64,000 bases of DNA. It comes from Martelella endophytica (GTDB lineage: Bacteria > Pseudomonadota > Alphaproteobacteria > Rhizobiales > Rhizobiaceae). Under the pieces are notes generated by a model. The model was not told where the DNA came from. It ran no database searches and saw only the letters and a list, made by a program, of their open reading frames with translations. Position 1 is the first letter of the stretch. Every line of letters starts with the position of its first letter. The DNA is taken from NCBI RefSeq assembly GCF_000960975.1, contig NZ_CP010803.1, forward strand, positions 2,942,405-3,006,404. The letters are read 5' to 3'. Of the stretch, positions 9,596 through 22,143 are shown piece after piece. The position numbers and the translations under genes are program-made.

Positions 9596-9672
9596 GCGGG
9601 TGTAGCTCAGCTGGTTAGAGTGCCGGCCTGTCACGCCGGAGGTCGCGGGTTCGAGCCCCGTCACTCGCGCCA
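9596..9672 (+). tRNA. tRNA-Asp (anticodon GTC)
   Basis: The acceptor GCGGGTG pairs with CACTCGC, the anticodon arm is CCGGCCTGTCACGCCGG with GTC at the centre, the T-arm has GGTTCGAGCC and CCA is encoded at 9670-9672. Length is 77 bases. Confidence 0.97.
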
Positions 9673-10095
9673 TTTTCTCTCACGAAATCTTGATGTTGTC
9701 AGGCAGAGCTCAAGTGCCGTCTCGGGCGCTGAGTCGGATGACATTCTTGCCTGCCGAGGTGCGGTTGAGCCGCTGTGCGACGATCACGCGCGCGCCCTTC
9801 CTTGGCTGTGGGCATTGTCTCAGGCTCGCCAGATCTGACTTTCGCCATATGGCGGTCGTGCTTCGCCCGGCAATTGATGCATGATGGGGGTGGTGCCGCG
9901 ACATGCGAAACCGCCTGGATGCGGTCATCGATCTCCGTGAAAGTTTGATGCAGCGCCACGAAATGAGGTGTGAATCTCTTGCGCGAGCGCGCCGGCTGCG
10001 CTAGTCACGACCCCGACATCTATCAATTTTCGGTCTCGCGGTTTATCCTCTGCGTGCGCTGACCCGGGCGCCTCCAAACGGCAAGGGTGATTTTT
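9673..10095. other. Leader region of the nuo operon, no gene seen
   Basis: About 420 bases between tRNA-Asp and nuoA. Short open frames on both strands have no ribosome sites or recognisable features. The nuo promoter should be here; I see no convincing -35/-10 pair and no clear hairpin leader. Confidence 0.45.
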
Positions 10096-10461
10096 ATGGC
10101 TGAGTTGCTCAGTTCCTACGTTCCAATCGTCATCTTCATCGCAATCTGTCTCATCATCGGGCTTGCCCTGATGATCGCGCCATTCGCGCTGGCCTTCAAA
10201 GCCCCCGATGCGGAAAAGCTTTCCGCCTATGAGTGCGGCTTCAACGCCTTTGACGATGCGCGCATGAAGTTCGACATCCGGTTCTATCTTGTGGCGATTC
10301 TCTTCATCATCTTCGATCTCGAAGTCGCTTTCCTGTTTCCATGGGCGGCGTCATTCGGCGATATCGGCTGGTTCGGTTTCTGGTCGATGATGGTATTCCT
10401 GGCCGTGCTGACCATCGGCTTCGTCTATGAATGGAAGAAAGGAGCACTGGAATGGGAGTGA
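10096..10461 (+). CDS. nuoA: NADH-quinone oxidoreductase subunit A
   Basis: A 121-residue membrane subunit of complex I with three hydrophobic helices. It carries the conserved loop [43 protein letters not shown], whose YECG and FDLE segments identify NuoA. The ATG at 10096 follows AAGGGTG; a GTG at 10087 in the same frame is less likely. It opens the 14-gene nuo operon, which makes the proton-pumping NADH:quinone oxidoreductase. It overlaps nuoB by 10 bases, suggesting coupled translation. Confidence 0.97.
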   Translation: MAELLSSYVPIVIFIAICLIIGLALMIAPFALAFKAPDAEKLSAYECGFNAFDDARMKFDIRFYLVAILFIIFDLEVAFLFPWAASFGDIGWFGFWSMMVFLAVLTIGFVYEWKKGALEWE

Positions 10462-11030
10462 GCACCAACGAGACCCTGGTTGCCCCCGTACCCCAGGGCA
10501 TCGTCGATCCGCGGACCAACAAGCCTGTTGGCGCGGATGACCGATTCTTCGGAGAAATCAACAACGAGCTGGCCGACAAGGGCTTTCTGGTTACGTCGTC
10601 CGCCGCACTCATCAACTGGGCACGTACCGGTTCGCTGATGTGGATGCAGTTCGGCCTGGCCTGTTGCGCCGTCGAGATGATGCAGATGTCGATGCCGCGC
10701 TACGACTGTGAGCGCTTCGGCTTCGCCCCGCGTGCCTCGCCGCGCCAGTCGGATGTGATGATCGTCGCCGGCACGCTGACCAACAAGATGGCGCCGGCGC
10801 TGCGCAAGGTCTATGACCAGATGCCGGAGCCACGTTACGTCATCTCGATGGGCTCTTGTGCCAATGGTGGCGGCTATTACCACTATTCCTATTCGGTGGT
10901 GCGTGGCTGTGACCGAGTCGTCCCTGTCGATATCTATGTGCCGGGCTGTCCCCCGACGGCCGAGGCGCTGCTCTACGGCGTCCTGCTTCTGCAGAAGAAG
11001 ATCCGCCGCACGGGCACGATCGAGCGATAG
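10452..11030 (+). CDS. nuoB: NADH-quinone oxidoreductase subunit B
   Basis: A 192-residue peripheral-arm subunit that holds the terminal [4Fe-4S] cluster N2 next to the quinone site. The ligands are visible in [21 protein letters not shown] and VPGCPPT. The ATG at 10452 is preferred because AAAGGAG lies 7 bases upstream; it overlaps the end of nuoA. Length and order fit the alphaproteobacterial operon. Confidence 0.97.
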   Translation: MGVSTNETLVAPVPQGIVDPRTNKPVGADDRFFGEINNELADKGFLVTSSAALINWARTGSLMWMQFGLACCAVEMMQMSMPRYDCERFGFAPRASPRQSDVMIVAGTLTNKMAPALRKVYDQMPEPRYVISMGSCANGGGYYHYSYSVVRGCDRVVPVDIYVPGCPPTAEALLYGVLLLQKKIRRTGTIER

Positions 11031-11044
11031 GGCGGGAGAGGAAA

Positions 11045-11644
11045 ATGAGTGAAGTCTTGATCGAACTCGGCGCCCATATCCGGGAGGCCTGCGCAGGCGT
11101 CGAAGATGCCAGCGTCGAGCATGGTGAACTGACCGTGGTGACGACGCCGGAATCGGTGGTCGAGGTCGCCAAGTTCCTGCGTGATGACGGCCAGTGCGCC
11201 TTCGTCTGCATCATCGATGTATGCGGTGTCGACTGGCCGGCGCGCGAGAAGCGATTCGACGTGGTCTACCACCTGCTGTCGCCGACCCAGAACCTGCGCG
11301 TTCGCGTCAAGCTCGAGGCCGGCGAAGACGAGGTCGTTCCCTCGATCACACCGATCTTTCCCGGCGCCGACTGGTTCGAGCGCGAGACCTGGGACATGTA
11401 CGGCATCCCGTTCAGCGGTCACCCCGACCTGCGTCGCATCCTCACCGATTACGGCTTCGAGGGGCATCCGCTCCGCAAGGATTTTCCGGTGACCGGCTTC
11501 GTCGAGCTGCGCTATGACGAGGAGGCAAAGCGGGTGATCTATGAGCCGGTCGAACTTCGCCAGGAGTTCCGCAGCTTCGACTTCCTCAGCCCCTGGGAAG
11601 GGCCGGAATACGTGCTGCCGGGCGACGAAAAGGCGAACGGCTGA
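11045..11644 (+). CDS. nuoC: NADH-quinone oxidoreductase subunit C
   Basis: A 199-residue separate NuoC (30-kDa subunit), not fused to NuoD as in E. coli. The signature [22 protein letters not shown], followed by [14 protein letters not shown], is present. It lies in the connecting part of the peripheral arm and helps shape the quinone site. It starts 14 bases after nuoB with GGGAGAGG just upstream. Confidence 0.97.
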   Translation: MSEVLIELGAHIREACAGVEDASVEHGELTVVTTPESVVEVAKFLRDDGQCAFVCIIDVCGVDWPAREKRFDVVYHLLSPTQNLRVRVKLEAGEDEVVPSITPIFPGADWFERETWDMYGIPFSGHPDLRRILTDYGFEGHPLRKDFPVTGFVELRYDEEAKRVIYEPVELRQEFRSFDFLSPWEGPEYVLPGDEKANG

Positions 11645-11682
11645 GCCACCAACGAATTCAATGAGCGCGGAGCGCCTCGACC

Positions 11683-12873
11683 ATGACTGAACACAACGTC
11701 CGCAACTTCACGATCAACTTCGGGCCTGAACACCCTTCGGCTCATGGTGTGTTGCGACTGGTGCTGGAACTCGACGGCGAAATCGTCGAGCGTGTCGACC
11801 CGCATATCGGTCTGCTTCACCGCGGAACCGAGAAGCTGATCGAAACCAAGACCTATCTTCAGGCCGTGCCTTATTTCGACCGGCTCGACTATGTTGCGCC
11901 GATGAATCAGGAGCACGCCTTCGCGCTTGCCGTGGAAAAGCTTCTCGATGTCGAGATCCCGATTCGCGGCCAGCTCATCCGGGTGCTGTTTTCCGAAATC
12001 GGCCGTGTCCTCAACCATCTTCTGAACGCCACCACGGCCGCCATGGACGTCGGCGCGCTGACGCCGCCGCTCTGGGGCTTCGAAGAGCGCGAGAAGCTGA
12101 TGGTGTTCTACGAACGGGCCTGCGGCGCGCGCATGCATGCTGCCTATGTCCGGCCCGGCGGTGTTCATCAGGATCTTCCCCCAGAGCTGGTCGAGGATAT
12201 CGGCAAGTGGTGTGAGCAGTTTCCTGCGAAGCTTGACGATATTGAGGCACTTCTGGCGGGTAACCGCATTTTCAAGCAGCGCAATGTCGATATCGGCGTG
12301 ATCTCGCTCGAAGACGCCTTTGCCTGGGGTTTTTCCGGCGTGATGGTTCGCGGTTCGGGCGCTGCCTGGGATCTGCGTCGCGCGCAGCCCTATGAATGTT
12401 ACTCCGACCTCGATTTCGATGTCGTCGTCGGCAAGAACGGCGATTGCTACGACCGCTGGGTCGTGCGCATCAACGAGATGCGCGAATCGGTGAAGATCAT
12501 GAAGCAGTGCGTCGAGCGGCTGCTGGGCGATGCCAAGGTCGGCCCGTTCAATTCCATGGACGGCAAGGTCGTGCCGCCGAAGCGGGCGCAGATGAAGCGC
12601 TCGATGGAAGCGCTGATCCACCACTTCAAGCTCTATACCGAAGGTTACCACGTTCCCGAGGGTGAGGTTTACGCCTCCGTCGAGGCGCCCAAGGGCGAGT
12701 TCGGCGTCTATCTCGTGTCCGATGGCACCAACAAGCCTTATCGCTGCAAGATCCGCGCCCCGGGCTTTGCGCATCTTTCGGCGATGGACTTCATGTCGAA
12801 GGGCCATCAATTGGCCGACGTCACCGCCATCATCGGTACGCTCGACATCGTGTTCGGCGAGGTGGACCGGTGA
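11683..12873 (+). CDS. nuoD: NADH-quinone oxidoreductase subunit D
   Basis: A 396-residue 49-kDa-type subunit related to the large subunit of NiFe hydrogenases. It shows [13 protein letters not shown] near the N-terminus, [12 protein letters not shown], and the C-terminal [15 protein letters not shown] and the quinone-site tail [11 protein letters not shown]. It forms the quinone-binding pocket with NuoB. A 116-base spacer to nuoE follows, the longest gap in the early half of the operon. Confidence 0.97.
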   Translation: MTEHNVRNFTINFGPEHPSAHGVLRLVLELDGEIVERVDPHIGLLHRGTEKLIETKTYLQAVPYFDRLDYVAPMNQEHAFALAVEKLLDVEIPIRGQLIRVLFSEIGRVLNHLLNATTAAMDVGALTPPLWGFEEREKLMVFYERACGARMHAAYVRPGGVHQDLPPELVEDIGKWCEQFPAKLDDIEALLAGNRIFKQRNVDIGVISLEDAFAWGFSGVMVRGSGAAWDLRRAQPYECYSDLDFDVVVGKNGDCYDRWVVRINEMRESVKIMKQCVERLLGDAKVGPFNSMDGKVVPPKRAQMKRSMEALIHHFKLYTEGYHVPEGEVYASVEAPKGEFGVYLVSDGTNKPYRCKIRAPGFAHLSAMDFMSKGHQLADVTAIIGTLDIVFGEVDR

Positions 12874-12989
12874 TAGCTGGCGTCCGAAAAATAGCAGAAA
12901 TGGTTTCCGACTGTCGCGAGCCGGCTGAAGGCCGGCAGCGGGATGTTTCGGAAATCGTGATGACAACCTCCGAAGAGGTGTGAGAGAGC

Positions 12990-13955
12990 ATGTCCGTTCG
13001 TCGATTAGCCGATGAGAATGTCCAGCCGGCCGCGTTTGCGTTTTCCGATGAGAACGCCCGCTGGGCCGAAGCCACGATCCGGAAATACCCCGAAGGGCGT
13101 CAGCAGTCCGCAGTCATTCCGCTTCTGATGCGGGCGCAGGACCAGGACGGCTGGGTGACGCGCGCGGCGATCGAGAAGGTTGCCGAGATGCTGTCGATGC
13201 CGCTCATCCGCGTGCTCGAGATCGCGACCTTCTATACCCAGTTCCAGCTGAAGCCGGTCGGCACGCGTGCCCATATTCAGGTCTGCGGCACGACGCCCTG
13301 TATGCTGCGCGGCGCTGGCGATCTCATCAATGTCTGCAAGAAGAAGATCAATGCCAAGGCGCATGAGACCAATGCGGATGGAACGATGTCGTGGGAAGAG
13401 GTCGAGTGCCTCGGCGCCTGCGCCAACGCACCAATGGTGATGATCTTCAAGGATACCTATGAAGACCTGACGCCGGAGCGGATGGAAGAGATCATCGACG
13501 CGTTCGAGGCCGGTCGCGGTGACGAGGTCAAGGCCGGCCCGCAGATCGATCGCTGGTACTCGGCTCCTGAAGGCGGCTTTACCGCGCTCAAGGAAGAGGG
13601 CGAGGGTGCGCTCGAAAGCGACGACGACGAGACCGACGAAGGCGCAGGCTCCAGAGAGGCCATTGACGGCGCCAAGGGCGACCGCCCGCCGGCGGCCGAT
13701 CAGAAGCCCGAAGACGCCGACGATCTGACGCTGATGGCTGGCGTCGGCCCGAAGATTGCGGGTCTCCTCAATGAGATCGGCATCTACAAATTCGAGCAGA
13801 TTGCAGCCTGGACGCCGGGTGAATGCGCCTGGGTCAACGATTCGCTGAAACTCGGTGGCCGCATTCAGCGCGACGAGTGGGTGCGCCAGGCCGGCGTTCT
13901 CGCCAAGGGCGGCATCGAGGAATACGAAAAAGTGTTCGGCAGAACAGCGCGCTAG
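12990..13955 (+). CDS. nuoE: NADH-quinone oxidoreductase subunit E with C-terminal helix-hairpin-helix extension
   Basis: A 321-residue protein, much longer than the roughly 165 residues of E. coli NuoE. Residues 1-180 are the thioredoxin-like 24-kDa subunit with the [2Fe-2S] N1a ligands in [10 protein letters not shown] and [10 protein letters not shown] charged linker (about 190-245) follows, then a domain with [20 protein letters not shown] and a repeat of helices to the end, resembling the HhH domain described as a predicted 5' nuclease-like module (COG3743). Such extended NuoE proteins are common in rhizobia; the role of the extension is not known to me. Its start lies 8 bases after GTGAGAGAGC. 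Confidence 0.93.
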   Translation: MSVRRLADENVQPAAFAFSDENARWAEATIRKYPEGRQQSAVIPLLMRAQDQDGWVTRAAIEKVAEMLSMPLIRVLEIATFYTQFQLKPVGTRAHIQVCGTTPCMLRGAGDLINVCKKKINAKAHETNADGTMSWEEVECLGACANAPMVMIFKDTYEDLTPERMEEIIDAFEAGRGDEVKAGPQIDRWYSAPEGGFTALKEEGEGALESDDDETDEGAGSREAIDGAKGDRPPAADQKPEDADDLTLMAGVGPKIAGLLNEIGIYKFEQIAAWTPGECAWVNDSLKLGGRIQRDEWVRQAGVLAKGGIEEYEKVFGRTAR

Positions 13956-13964
13956 GAGTGAAGC

Positions 13965-15263
<1,299 letters not shown>

Positions 15264-15347
15264 ATTCTTGCGCGTCCCGGTCGGGCGGGGCGGGCTGCAA
15301 AACCTTGAGAGCCGGTTTTGAAAGCTGGCGAAGCGGGAAAGACGGAT

Positions 15348-17429
15348 ATGGTAAATCTGATTGTAGACGGCAAGGAAATCGAGGTTCCCGACCATTACAC
15401 GCTGCTGCAGGCGGCGGAGGCGGCGGGCGCTGAAATCCCGCGCTTCTGCTTTCACGAGCGGCTGTCGATTGCCGGCAACTGCCGCATGTGCCTCATTCAG
15501 GTGAAGGGCGGACCGCCGAAGCCGGCGGCCTCCTGCGCCATGGGCGTGCGCGACATTCGCGGCGGGCCGGACGGTTCGCTGCCGGAAATCTATACCAAGA
15601 CGCCGATGGTCAAGAAGGCGCGCGAAGGGGTGATGGAGTTCCTGCTCATCAACCACCCGCTCGATTGCCCGATCTGCGACCAGGGTGGCGAATGCGACCT
15701 GCAGGACCAGGCGATGGCCTTCGGCATCGACGCCTCGCGTTATCAGGAAGACAAGCGCGCCGTCGAGGACAAGTATATCGGCCCGCTGGTGAAGACGGTG
15801 ATGAACCGCTGCATCCACTGCACGCGCTGCGTCCGTTTCACCACGGAAGTCGCCGGCATTTCCGAGCTCGGCCTGATCGGTCGCGGCGAGGATGCCGAGA
15901 TCACCACCTATCTCGAACACGCCATGACGTCGGAGCTGCAGGGCAACGTTGTCGACCTCTGCCCGGTCGGCGCGCTGACCTCCAAGCCCTTCGCCTTTAC
16001 CGCACGTCCGTGGGAGCTGAACAAGACAGAGAGCATCGACGTGATGGATGCTGTCGGTTCGGCGATCCGTGTCGACACCCGCGGCCGCGAAGTGATGCGC
16101 ATCCTGCCGCGCGTCAACGAGCAGGTGAACGAGGAGTGGATTTCCGACAAGACGCGGTTCATCTGGGACGGTCTGCGCACCCAGCGCATCGACAAGCCCT
16201 ATATCCGTGCCAATGGCCGGCTGCAGCCGGCGACCTGGAACGAAGCCTTCGCTGCCATCGGCGCAAAGGTGGCCGCCACCAAGGCGGACAAGGTCGGTGC
16301 GATTGCCGGTGATCTGGCAACCGTTGAGGAAATGTACGCGCTCAAGGGCCTGATGACGGCGCTCGGCTCGGCCAATACCGACTGTCGTCAGGACGGTTCG
16401 GCGCTTGATCCGTCGCTCGGCCGTGCAGGCTACCTCTTCAACCCGACCATCGAAGGCATCGAGGATGCAGACGCTCTGCTGATCATCGGCGCCAACCCGC
16501 GCTTCGAGGCTTCGGTCCTGAATGCCCGCATCCGCAAGCGTTTCCGCAAGGGCGGCTTCCCGATCGGCGTGATCGGCGAGAATGCCGACCTGCGTTATGA
16601 TTACGAATATCTCGGCGCCGGCCCGCAGTCGCTTTCCGACCTCGCTTCCGGTTCGCTCGGCTTCCTCGACGTCCTGAAGAACGCCAAGCGTCCGATCGTT
16701 CTGGTCGGCCCCGGTGCTGTTGCACGCGCTGATGGCATGGCGGTTCTGTCCGCCGCGGCGAAGCTTGCCAAGGATGTCGGCGCAACGGCCGAAAACTGGA
16801 ACGGCTTTGCCGTGCTGCACACCGCAGCGTCCCGTGTCGGTGGCCTCGATATCGGCTTTGTGCCGGGCGAGGGCGGCAAGGATGTTGCCGGCATGCTCTC
16901 CGACATGGACGTTTTGTTCCTGCTCGGTGCTGACGAACTCGATTTCACCGCCAAGAAGGCAGGCTTCACCGTCTATTTCGGTAGCCATGGCGATGCCGGC
17001 GCGATGAACGCCGACGTGGTTCTGCCGGCGGCGACCTACACCGAAAAGTCGGGCACCTACGTCAATATCGAGGGTCGACCGCAGATGACCAACCGCGCTG
17101 GCTTTGCCCCCGGCGAGGCGCGCGAGGACTGGGCGATCATCCGGGCGCTTTCGGCGGTTCTCGGCAAGACGCTGCCGTTTGATTCCCTTGCGGCGCTGCG
17201 CATGAAGCTTTATGCCGACCATCCACACCTTGCCGCGCTCGACGAGGTGACGGCAGCGGACACCTATGGCATTGAGGCGCTGTCGGCAAAGGGCGGCGAT
17301 CTGGGCGAGGGCGGTTTCGTCTCCCCGATCACCGACTTCTACCTGACCAACCCGATTGCCCGCGCTTCGGCCGTCATGGCCGAGTGCTCGGCGCTGGCGC
17401 GCAACAACTTCAAGGCGGCGGCGGAGTAA
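15348..17429 (+). CDS. nuoG: NADH-quinone oxidoreductase subunit G
   Basis: A 693-residue 75-kDa subunit. The N-terminal ferredoxin-like part has the [2Fe-2S] ligands in [15 protein letters not shown], then the His-Cys ligated cluster [15 protein letters not shown], then the [10 protein letters not shown] cluster; the rest is a molybdopterin-oxidoreductase-like fold without cofactor. The ATG at 15348 ([10 protein letters not shown]) gives the usual length; an in-frame TTG at 15318 is less likely. It begins 84 bases after nuoF. Confidence 0.96.
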   Translation: MVNLIVDGKEIEVPDHYTLLQAAEAAGAEIPRFCFHERLSIAGNCRMCLIQVKGGPPKPAASCAMGVRDIRGGPDGSLPEIYTKTPMVKKAREGVMEFLLINHPLDCPICDQGGECDLQDQAMAFGIDASRYQEDKRAVEDKYIGPLVKTVMNRCIHCTRCVRFTTEVAGISELGLIGRGEDAEITTYLEHAMTSELQGNVVDLCPVGALTSKPFAFTARPWELNKTESIDVMDAVGSAIRVDTRGREVMRILPRVNEQVNEEWISDKTRFIWDGLRTQRIDKPYIRANGRLQPATWNEAFAAIGAKVAATKADKVGAIAGDLATVEEMYALKGLMTALGSANTDCRQDGSALDPSLGRAGYLFNPTIEGIEDADALLIIGANPRFEASVLNARIRKRFRKGGFPIGVIGENADLRYDYEYLGAGPQSLSDLASGSLGFLDVLKNAKRPIVLVGPGAVARADGMAVLSAAAKLAKDVGATAENWNGFAVLHTAASRVGGLDIGFVPGEGGKDVAGMLSDMDVLFLLGADELDFTAKKAGFTVYFGSHGDAGAMNADVVLPAATYTEKSGTYVNIEGRPQMTNRAGFAPGEAREDWAIIRALSAVLGKTLPFDSLAALRMKLYADHPHLAALDEVTAADTYGIEALSAKGGDLGEGGFVSPITDFYLTNPIARASAVMAECSALARNNFKAAAE

Positions 17430-17439
17430 GGACGGAACA

Positions 17440-18483
17440 ATGGATTTTTTCTCTACCTATCTTCTGCCCGCCCTGATCATGATCGGCCAGTCGCTGCTGC
17501 TGCTGGTGCTGCTTCTGGTCGGCATCGCCTTCATCCTGCTCGCCGACCGCAAGATCTGGGCGGCGGTGCAGATGCGCCGCGGCCCGAACGTCGTCGGTCC
17601 CTTCGGTCTGATGCAGTCGTTTGCCGACCTTTTGAAGTTCGTCTTCAAGGAACCGGTCATTCCGGCGAGCTCGGACAAGGTCGTGTTCCTGCTGGCGCCG
17701 CTGATCTCGGTGACGCTCGCGCTTGCGACCTGGGCGGTGATTCCCTTCGCCGATGGCTGGGTGATCGCCAACATCAATATCGGCATCCTCTACATCTTCG
17801 CGATTTCCTCGCTTGAAGTGTATGGCGTGATCATGGGTGGTTGGGCGTCGAACTCGAAATACGCCTTCCTTGGCTCCCTGCGCTCCGCTGCGCAGATGGT
17901 GTCCTACGAAGTCTCGATCGGTCTCGTCATCGTCACCGTGCTGCTGACGGTCGGTTCGCTCAACCTTTCGGATATCGTCTTCGCCCAGACGACCGGTCTC
18001 GGCACGATGCTGGGCCTGCCCAACTCGTTCCTCGACTGGAACTGGCTGGCGCTGTTCCCGATGTTCATCGTGTTCTTCATTTCGGCGCTGGCCGAAACAA
18101 ACCGCCCGCCCTTCGACCTTCCGGAAGCGGAATCGGAGCTGGTTGCGGGCTTCATGGTCGAATACGGCTCGACCCCGTACATGATGTTCATGCTCGGCGA
18201 GTATGCGGCCATCGTTCTGATGTGCGCGCTGACGACGACGCTGTTCCTTGGCGGCTGGCTGCCGATCCTGGATGTTCCGGTGCTCAACTGGATCCCCGGT
18301 GTCATCTGGTTCCTGATCAAGGTCTGCCTGTGCTTCTTCATGTTCGCCATGGTGAAGGCTTTCGTGCCGCGCTACCGTTATGACCAGCTGATGCGTCTTG
18401 GCTGGAAGGTCTTCCTTCCGCTGTCGCTCGTCATGGTCGTCGTCGTCGCTTTCGTCGTCAAACTGACCGGCTGGGTGGGCTGA
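17440..18483 (+). CDS. nuoH: NADH-quinone oxidoreductase subunit H
   Basis: A 347-residue membrane subunit with about eight helices that joins the peripheral and membrane arms and lines the quinone channel. Family signatures are [21 protein letters not shown] and the acidic loop [21 protein letters not shown]. The ATG at 17440 lies 10 bases after the nuoG stop and follows AAGGACGG; the longer frame running back into nuoG is not coding. Confidence 0.97.
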   Translation: MDFFSTYLLPALIMIGQSLLLLVLLLVGIAFILLADRKIWAAVQMRRGPNVVGPFGLMQSFADLLKFVFKEPVIPASSDKVVFLLAPLISVTLALATWAVIPFADGWVIANINIGILYIFAISSLEVYGVIMGGWASNSKYAFLGSLRSAAQMVSYEVSIGLVIVTVLLTVGSLNLSDIVFAQTTGLGTMLGLPNSFLDWNWLALFPMFIVFFISALAETNRPPFDLPEAESELVAGFMVEYGSTPYMMFMLGEYAAIVLMCALTTTLFLGGWLPILDVPVLNWIPGVIWFLIKVCLCFFMFAMVKAFVPRYRYDQLMRLGWKVFLPLSLVMVVVVAFVVKLTGWVG

Positions 18484-18523
18484 TGCAGGTGCTCTTCAAA
18501 GTACCGGATTGGAGATTTTGAAA

Positions 18524-19015
18524 ATGGGTTCTGTTGCTCAGGCGTTCAACGCCATCTTCCTGAAGGAGTTCGTGGCTGCGTTCTTTCTGACGATGCGCTA
18601 CTTCTTCGGGCAGAAATCGACGGTCAACTATCCCTTCGAGAAGGGGCCGGTGAGCCCGCGTTTCCGTGGTGAGCATGCGCTGCGCCGCTATCCGAACGGC
18701 GAGGAACGCTGCATCGCCTGCAAGCTCTGCGAAGCGATCTGTCCCGCCCAGGCGATCACCATCGAAGCCGGCCCGCGCCGCAATGACGGCACCCGCCGCA
18801 CGGTGCGTTACGACATCGACATGGTGAAGTGCATCTATTGCGGTTTCTGCCAGGAAGCCTGCCCGGTGGAAGCGATCGTCGAGGGACCGAACTTCGAATT
18901 CGCGACGGAAACGCGCGAGGAGCTTTACTACGACAAGGAACGTCTGCTCGCCAATGGCGACCGGTGGGAGCGCGAGATTGCGCGCAACATCGCGATGGAT
19001 GCGCCTTACCGGTAG
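18524..19015 (+). CDS. nuoI: NADH-quinone oxidoreductase subunit I
   Basis: A 163-residue ferredoxin-type subunit carrying two [4Fe-4S] clusters (N6a, N6b) with [12 protein letters not shown] and [12 protein letters not shown]. It bridges NuoG and NuoB in the electron path. The ATG at 18524 gives the normal length and has GGAG upstream; a TTG five codons earlier is also in frame. It is followed by a 139-base spacer before nuoJ. Confidence 0.97.
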   Translation: MGSVAQAFNAIFLKEFVAAFFLTMRYFFGQKSTVNYPFEKGPVSPRFRGEHALRRYPNGEERCIACKLCEAICPAQAITIEAGPRRNDGTRRTVRYDIDMVKCIYCGFCQEACPVEAIVEGPNFEFATETREELYYDKERLLANGDRWEREIARNIAMDAPYR

Positions 19016-19154
19016 GGACTGCGAGAGGGATCGGCCGGCATTCGTCGGCCGGGGGACAAATCTGAGGACGGAAGACCTGCCGCCAACGGCCGGTTTTTCA
19101 TAAAAACTGCGCTTGCGGGTTTTCCGTGGCGTTCACGGAGAGAAGGCACCAAAC

Positions 19155-19769
19155 ATGGGTCTGCACGCTCTATTTTTCTATCTGTTCGCGTTTATTGCCG
19201 TGGCGTCGGCGCTCATGGTGATCACGGCCCGGAATCCGGTCCATTCGGTCCTGTTCCTGATTGTCGTGTTCGTCAATGCGGCGGCCCTGTTCATCATGGC
19301 GGGCGCGGAATATCTGGGTCTCCTGCTGCTGGTGGTCTATGTCGGCGCGGTCGCGGTGCTCTTCCTCTTCGTGGTGATGATGCTCGACATCGACTTTACC
19401 GCTTTGCGCTCGGGCATCCTGCGCTATGCGCCGGTCGGTGTTCTGATCGGCATCGCGCTGCTCGCCGAACTGGTGATTGTCGCCTGGGGCAGCTTCGTCA
19501 CGCCGGAAATCACCGCCAACACAGCGATGCCGATGCCGCCGATTGCGGAGCGTTCCAGCGTGCAGGCGATGGGCGACGTGATCTACACGCATTACGCCTA
19601 TTTCTTCCAGGTGGCCGGCCTGATCCTGCTGGTGGCAATGATCGGCGCGATCGTGCTGACGCTGAAGCACCGCACGGACGTGAAGCGCCAGGACATCGGC
19701 AAGCAGGTCGCCCGCACGCCGGAGACGGCGCACGAAACGGTCAAGGTTAAGCCTGGCCAGGGTATTTGA
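19155..19769 (+). CDS. nuoJ: NADH-quinone oxidoreductase subunit J
   Basis: A 204-residue membrane subunit with five predicted helices. The helix-3 region AEYLGLLLLVVYVGAVAVLFLFVVMML is the typical NuoJ pattern with its pi-bulge tyrosine/glycine region. The start at 19155 has GGAGAGAAGG upstream. The C-terminal tail after the last helix is polar and basic, as in other alphaproteobacteria. Confidence 0.96.
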   Translation: MGLHALFFYLFAFIAVASALMVITARNPVHSVLFLIVVFVNAAALFIMAGAEYLGLLLLVVYVGAVAVLFLFVVMMLDIDFTALRSGILRYAPVGVLIGIALLAELVIVAWGSFVTPEITANTAMPMPPIAERSSVQAMGDVIYTHYAYFFQVAGLILLVAMIGAIVLTLKHRTDVKRQDIGKQVARTPETAHETVKVKPGQGI

Positions 19770-19817
19770 AATAAGAACGAGAATTCTCGCGGGAATACGG
19801 GATCGAAGGACAAGACC

Positions 19818-20126
19818 ATGGAAATCGGACTTTCCCACTACCTGACGGTCAGTGCCATACTCTTCACGATCGGCGTTTTCGGGATCTTCCTGAACCGGAA
19901 AAACGTCATCATCATTCTGATGTCCATTGAGCTGATCCTGCTCTCGGTCAATCTCAACATGGTGGCGTTCTCGTCCTTTCTGAACGACATGGTCGGGCAG
20001 GTGTTTGCGCTGTTCATCCTCACGGTGGCGGCTGCTGAAGCTGCCATCGGACTGGCGATCCTCGTGGTGTTCTACAGAAACCGCGGTTCGATTGCGGTCG
20101 AAGACGTCAATATGATGAAGGGCTGA
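19818..20126 (+). CDS. nuoK: NADH-quinone oxidoreductase subunit K
   Basis: A 102-residue subunit with three helices. The membrane glutamates used in proton transfer are seen in [16 protein letters not shown] and [12 protein letters not shown]. It lies 48 bases after nuoJ and 7 bases before nuoL. Confidence 0.97.
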   Translation: MEIGLSHYLTVSAILFTIGVFGIFLNRKNVIIILMSIELILLSVNLNMVAFSSFLNDMVGQVFALFILTVAAAEAAIGLAILVVFYRNRGSIAVEDVNMMKG

Positions 20127-20133
20127 TCTTCCG

Positions 20134-22143
20134 ATGATTTACAAACTCATCATTTTCCTGCCGCTGATCGGCTTTCTCATCGCGGGCCTGTTCGGCAACC
20201 GCATCGGCGCCAAGGCGACCGAGTGGTTGACGATCACCCTGATGGCGATTGCTGCCGTCCTGTCCTGGTATGTGTTCATCTCTGTCGGCTTCCTGCAGCA
20301 TGAAGAAGGCTACGTGCTGCATGTGCCGGTGATGCAGTGGATCAATTCCGGCGGCATCAACGCCACATGGTCGTTGCGCATTGACACGCTGACAGCGGTC
20401 ATGCTGGTGGTGGTCAACACCGTCTCCTGCCTCGTCCACCTCTACTCGGTGGGCTACATGCATCACGATCCGCATCGCCCGCGCTTCTTTGCCTATCTCT
20501 CGTTCTTTACCTTTGCGATGCTGTCGCTGGTCACCGCAGACAACCTGCTGCAGATGTTCTTCGGCTGGGAAGGCGTCGGTCTTGCGTCCTACCTGCTGAT
20601 CGGCTTCTGGTACAAGAAGCCGTCGGCCTGCGCTGCCGCGATGAAGGCCTTTATCGTCAACCGCGTTGGCGACTTCGGCTTCCTGCTCGGCATTGCCGGC
20701 CTGTTCTTCCTGGCACACACCATCGAATTCGATCCGATCTTCGAGGCTGCGCGCAACCTTGCCGATAACCACGAGGCTGCTGTGGCGGCCACCGGCCAGG
20801 GCACCGTGCTACATTTCCTCGGCATGAACCTCGACGTGATGCAGGCGACCACCGCGATCTGCCTGCTTCTGTTCATGGGCGCGATGGGCAAGTCGGCGCA
20901 GTTCCTGCTGCACACCTGGCTTCCCGACGCCATGGAAGGCCCGACCCCGGTCTCGGCCCTCATCCATGCTGCGACCATGGTGACCGCCGGCGTCTTCCTC
21001 GTTGCCCGCATGTCGCCGGTCTTCGAACTGTCGCCGACGGCGCTGACCTTCATCACCCTGGTGGGCTCGATCACCGCCTTCTTTGCGGCAACGGTCGGCC
21101 TGGTGCAGAACGACATCAAGCGCGTGATTGCCTATTCGACCTGTTCGCAGCTCGGCTACATGTTTGCCGCGCTCGGAGCAGGAGCCTTTGGCGCCGGTGT
21201 CTTCCACCTTTTCACCCATGCCTTCTTCAAGGCGCTTCTGTTCCTTTGCGCCGGCTCGGTTATCCATGCCGTGTCGGATGAACAGGACATGCGCCGCATG
21301 GGCGGGTTGCGGAAGCATATCCCCGTCACCTTCTGGGCGATGGTCATCGGCACGCTCGCCATCACCGGCGTTGGGATCCCCTTCACCGAGATCGGTGCTG
21401 CCGGCTTCTTCTCCAAGGACGCGATCATCGAGTCGGCCTATGTTTCGGCCAGCCCGCTTGCTTCCTTCTCCTTCTGGATGCTGGTGATCGCCGCAGCCTT
21501 CACCGCCTTCTATTCCTGGCGTCTGATCTTCATGACCTTCTTCGGCAAGCCGCGGGCGTCGTCCGACGTGATGCACCACGTGCATGAAAGCCCGTGGATC
21601 ATGCTGACGCCGCTGGTCATCCTCTCGGTCGGCGCGCTGTTCGCCGGTGTTGTCTTCCTGCCCTATTTCTTCGGGCATGATTACAGCGAATTCTGGAAGG
21701 GCGCCCTGTTTACCGGTCCTCACAACGAGGTTCTGGACGAGCATCACCACGTTCCGGCCTGGGTCAAGCTGTCGCCGTTCATCGCGATGCTGCTCGGCAC
21801 GGTCACGGCGATCTACATGTACCTTATCAATCCGTCTTCGGCGCCCAAGCTCGCCCAGACGTTCCCGCGGCTTTACGCCTTCCTGCTCAACAAGTGGTAC
21901 TTCGACGAACTCTACGACTTCCTGTTCGTCCGCCCATCCAAGCGGCTCGGCTACTTCCTCTGGCAGAAGGGTGATGTCGGCTTTATCGACCGGTATGGAC
22001 CGAACGGGATTGCCTCGCTTGTGTCCGACATTACCGACCGTGTCGTGAAGCTGCAGTCCGGATATGTTTACCACTACGCGTTTGCAATGCTGATCGGCCT
22101 GGCCGCGCTTGTAACCTGGATGATGCTCGGAGGGGCGCTGTAA
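20134..22143 (+). CDS. nuoL: NADH-quinone oxidoreductase subunit L
   Basis: A 669-residue antiporter-like proton-pumping subunit with 14 or more helices and the long lateral helix near the C-terminus. Signatures include [46 protein letters not shown] (with proton-path Lys/Glu positions) and [12 protein letters not shown]. Its TAA overlaps the ATG of nuoM by one base, so the two are translationally coupled. Confidence 0.97.
   Translation: MIYKLIIFLPLIGFLIAGLFGNRIGAKATEWLTITLMAIAAVLSWYVFISVGFLQHEEGYVLHVPVMQWINSGGINATWSLRIDTLTAVMLVVVNTVSCLVHLYSVGYMHHDPHRPRFFAYLSFFTFAMLSLVTADNLLQMFFGWEGVGLASYLLIGFWYKKPSACAAAMKAFIVNRVGDFGFLLGIAGLFFLAHTIEFDPIFEAARNLADNHEAAVAATGQGTVLHFLGMNLDVMQATTAICLLLFMGAMGKSAQFLLHTWLPDAMEGPTPVSALIHAATMVTAGVFLVARMSPVFELSPTALTFITLVGSITAFFAATVGLVQNDIKRVIAYSTCSQLGYMFAALGAGAFGAGVFHLFTHAFFKALLFLCAGSVIHAVSDEQDMRRMGGLRKHIPVTFWAMVIGTLAITGVGIPFTEIGAAGFFSKDAIIESAYVSASPLASFSFWMLVIAAAFTAFYSWRLIFMTFFGKPRASSDVMHHVHESPWIMLTPLVILSVGALFAGVVFLPYFFGHDYSEFWKGALFTGPHNEVLDEHHHVPAWVKLSPFIAMLLGTVTAIYMYLINPSSAPKLAQTFPRLYAFLLNKWYFDELYDFLFVRPSKRLGYFLWQKGDVGFIDRYGPNGIASLVSDITDRVVKLQSGYVYHYAFAMLIGLAALVTWMMLGGAL

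Noticed and set aside
9699..9959. Short open frames between tRNA-Asp and nuoA
   Set aside because: No ribosome sites, no recognisable protein and overlapping frames on both strands; more likely leader DNA.
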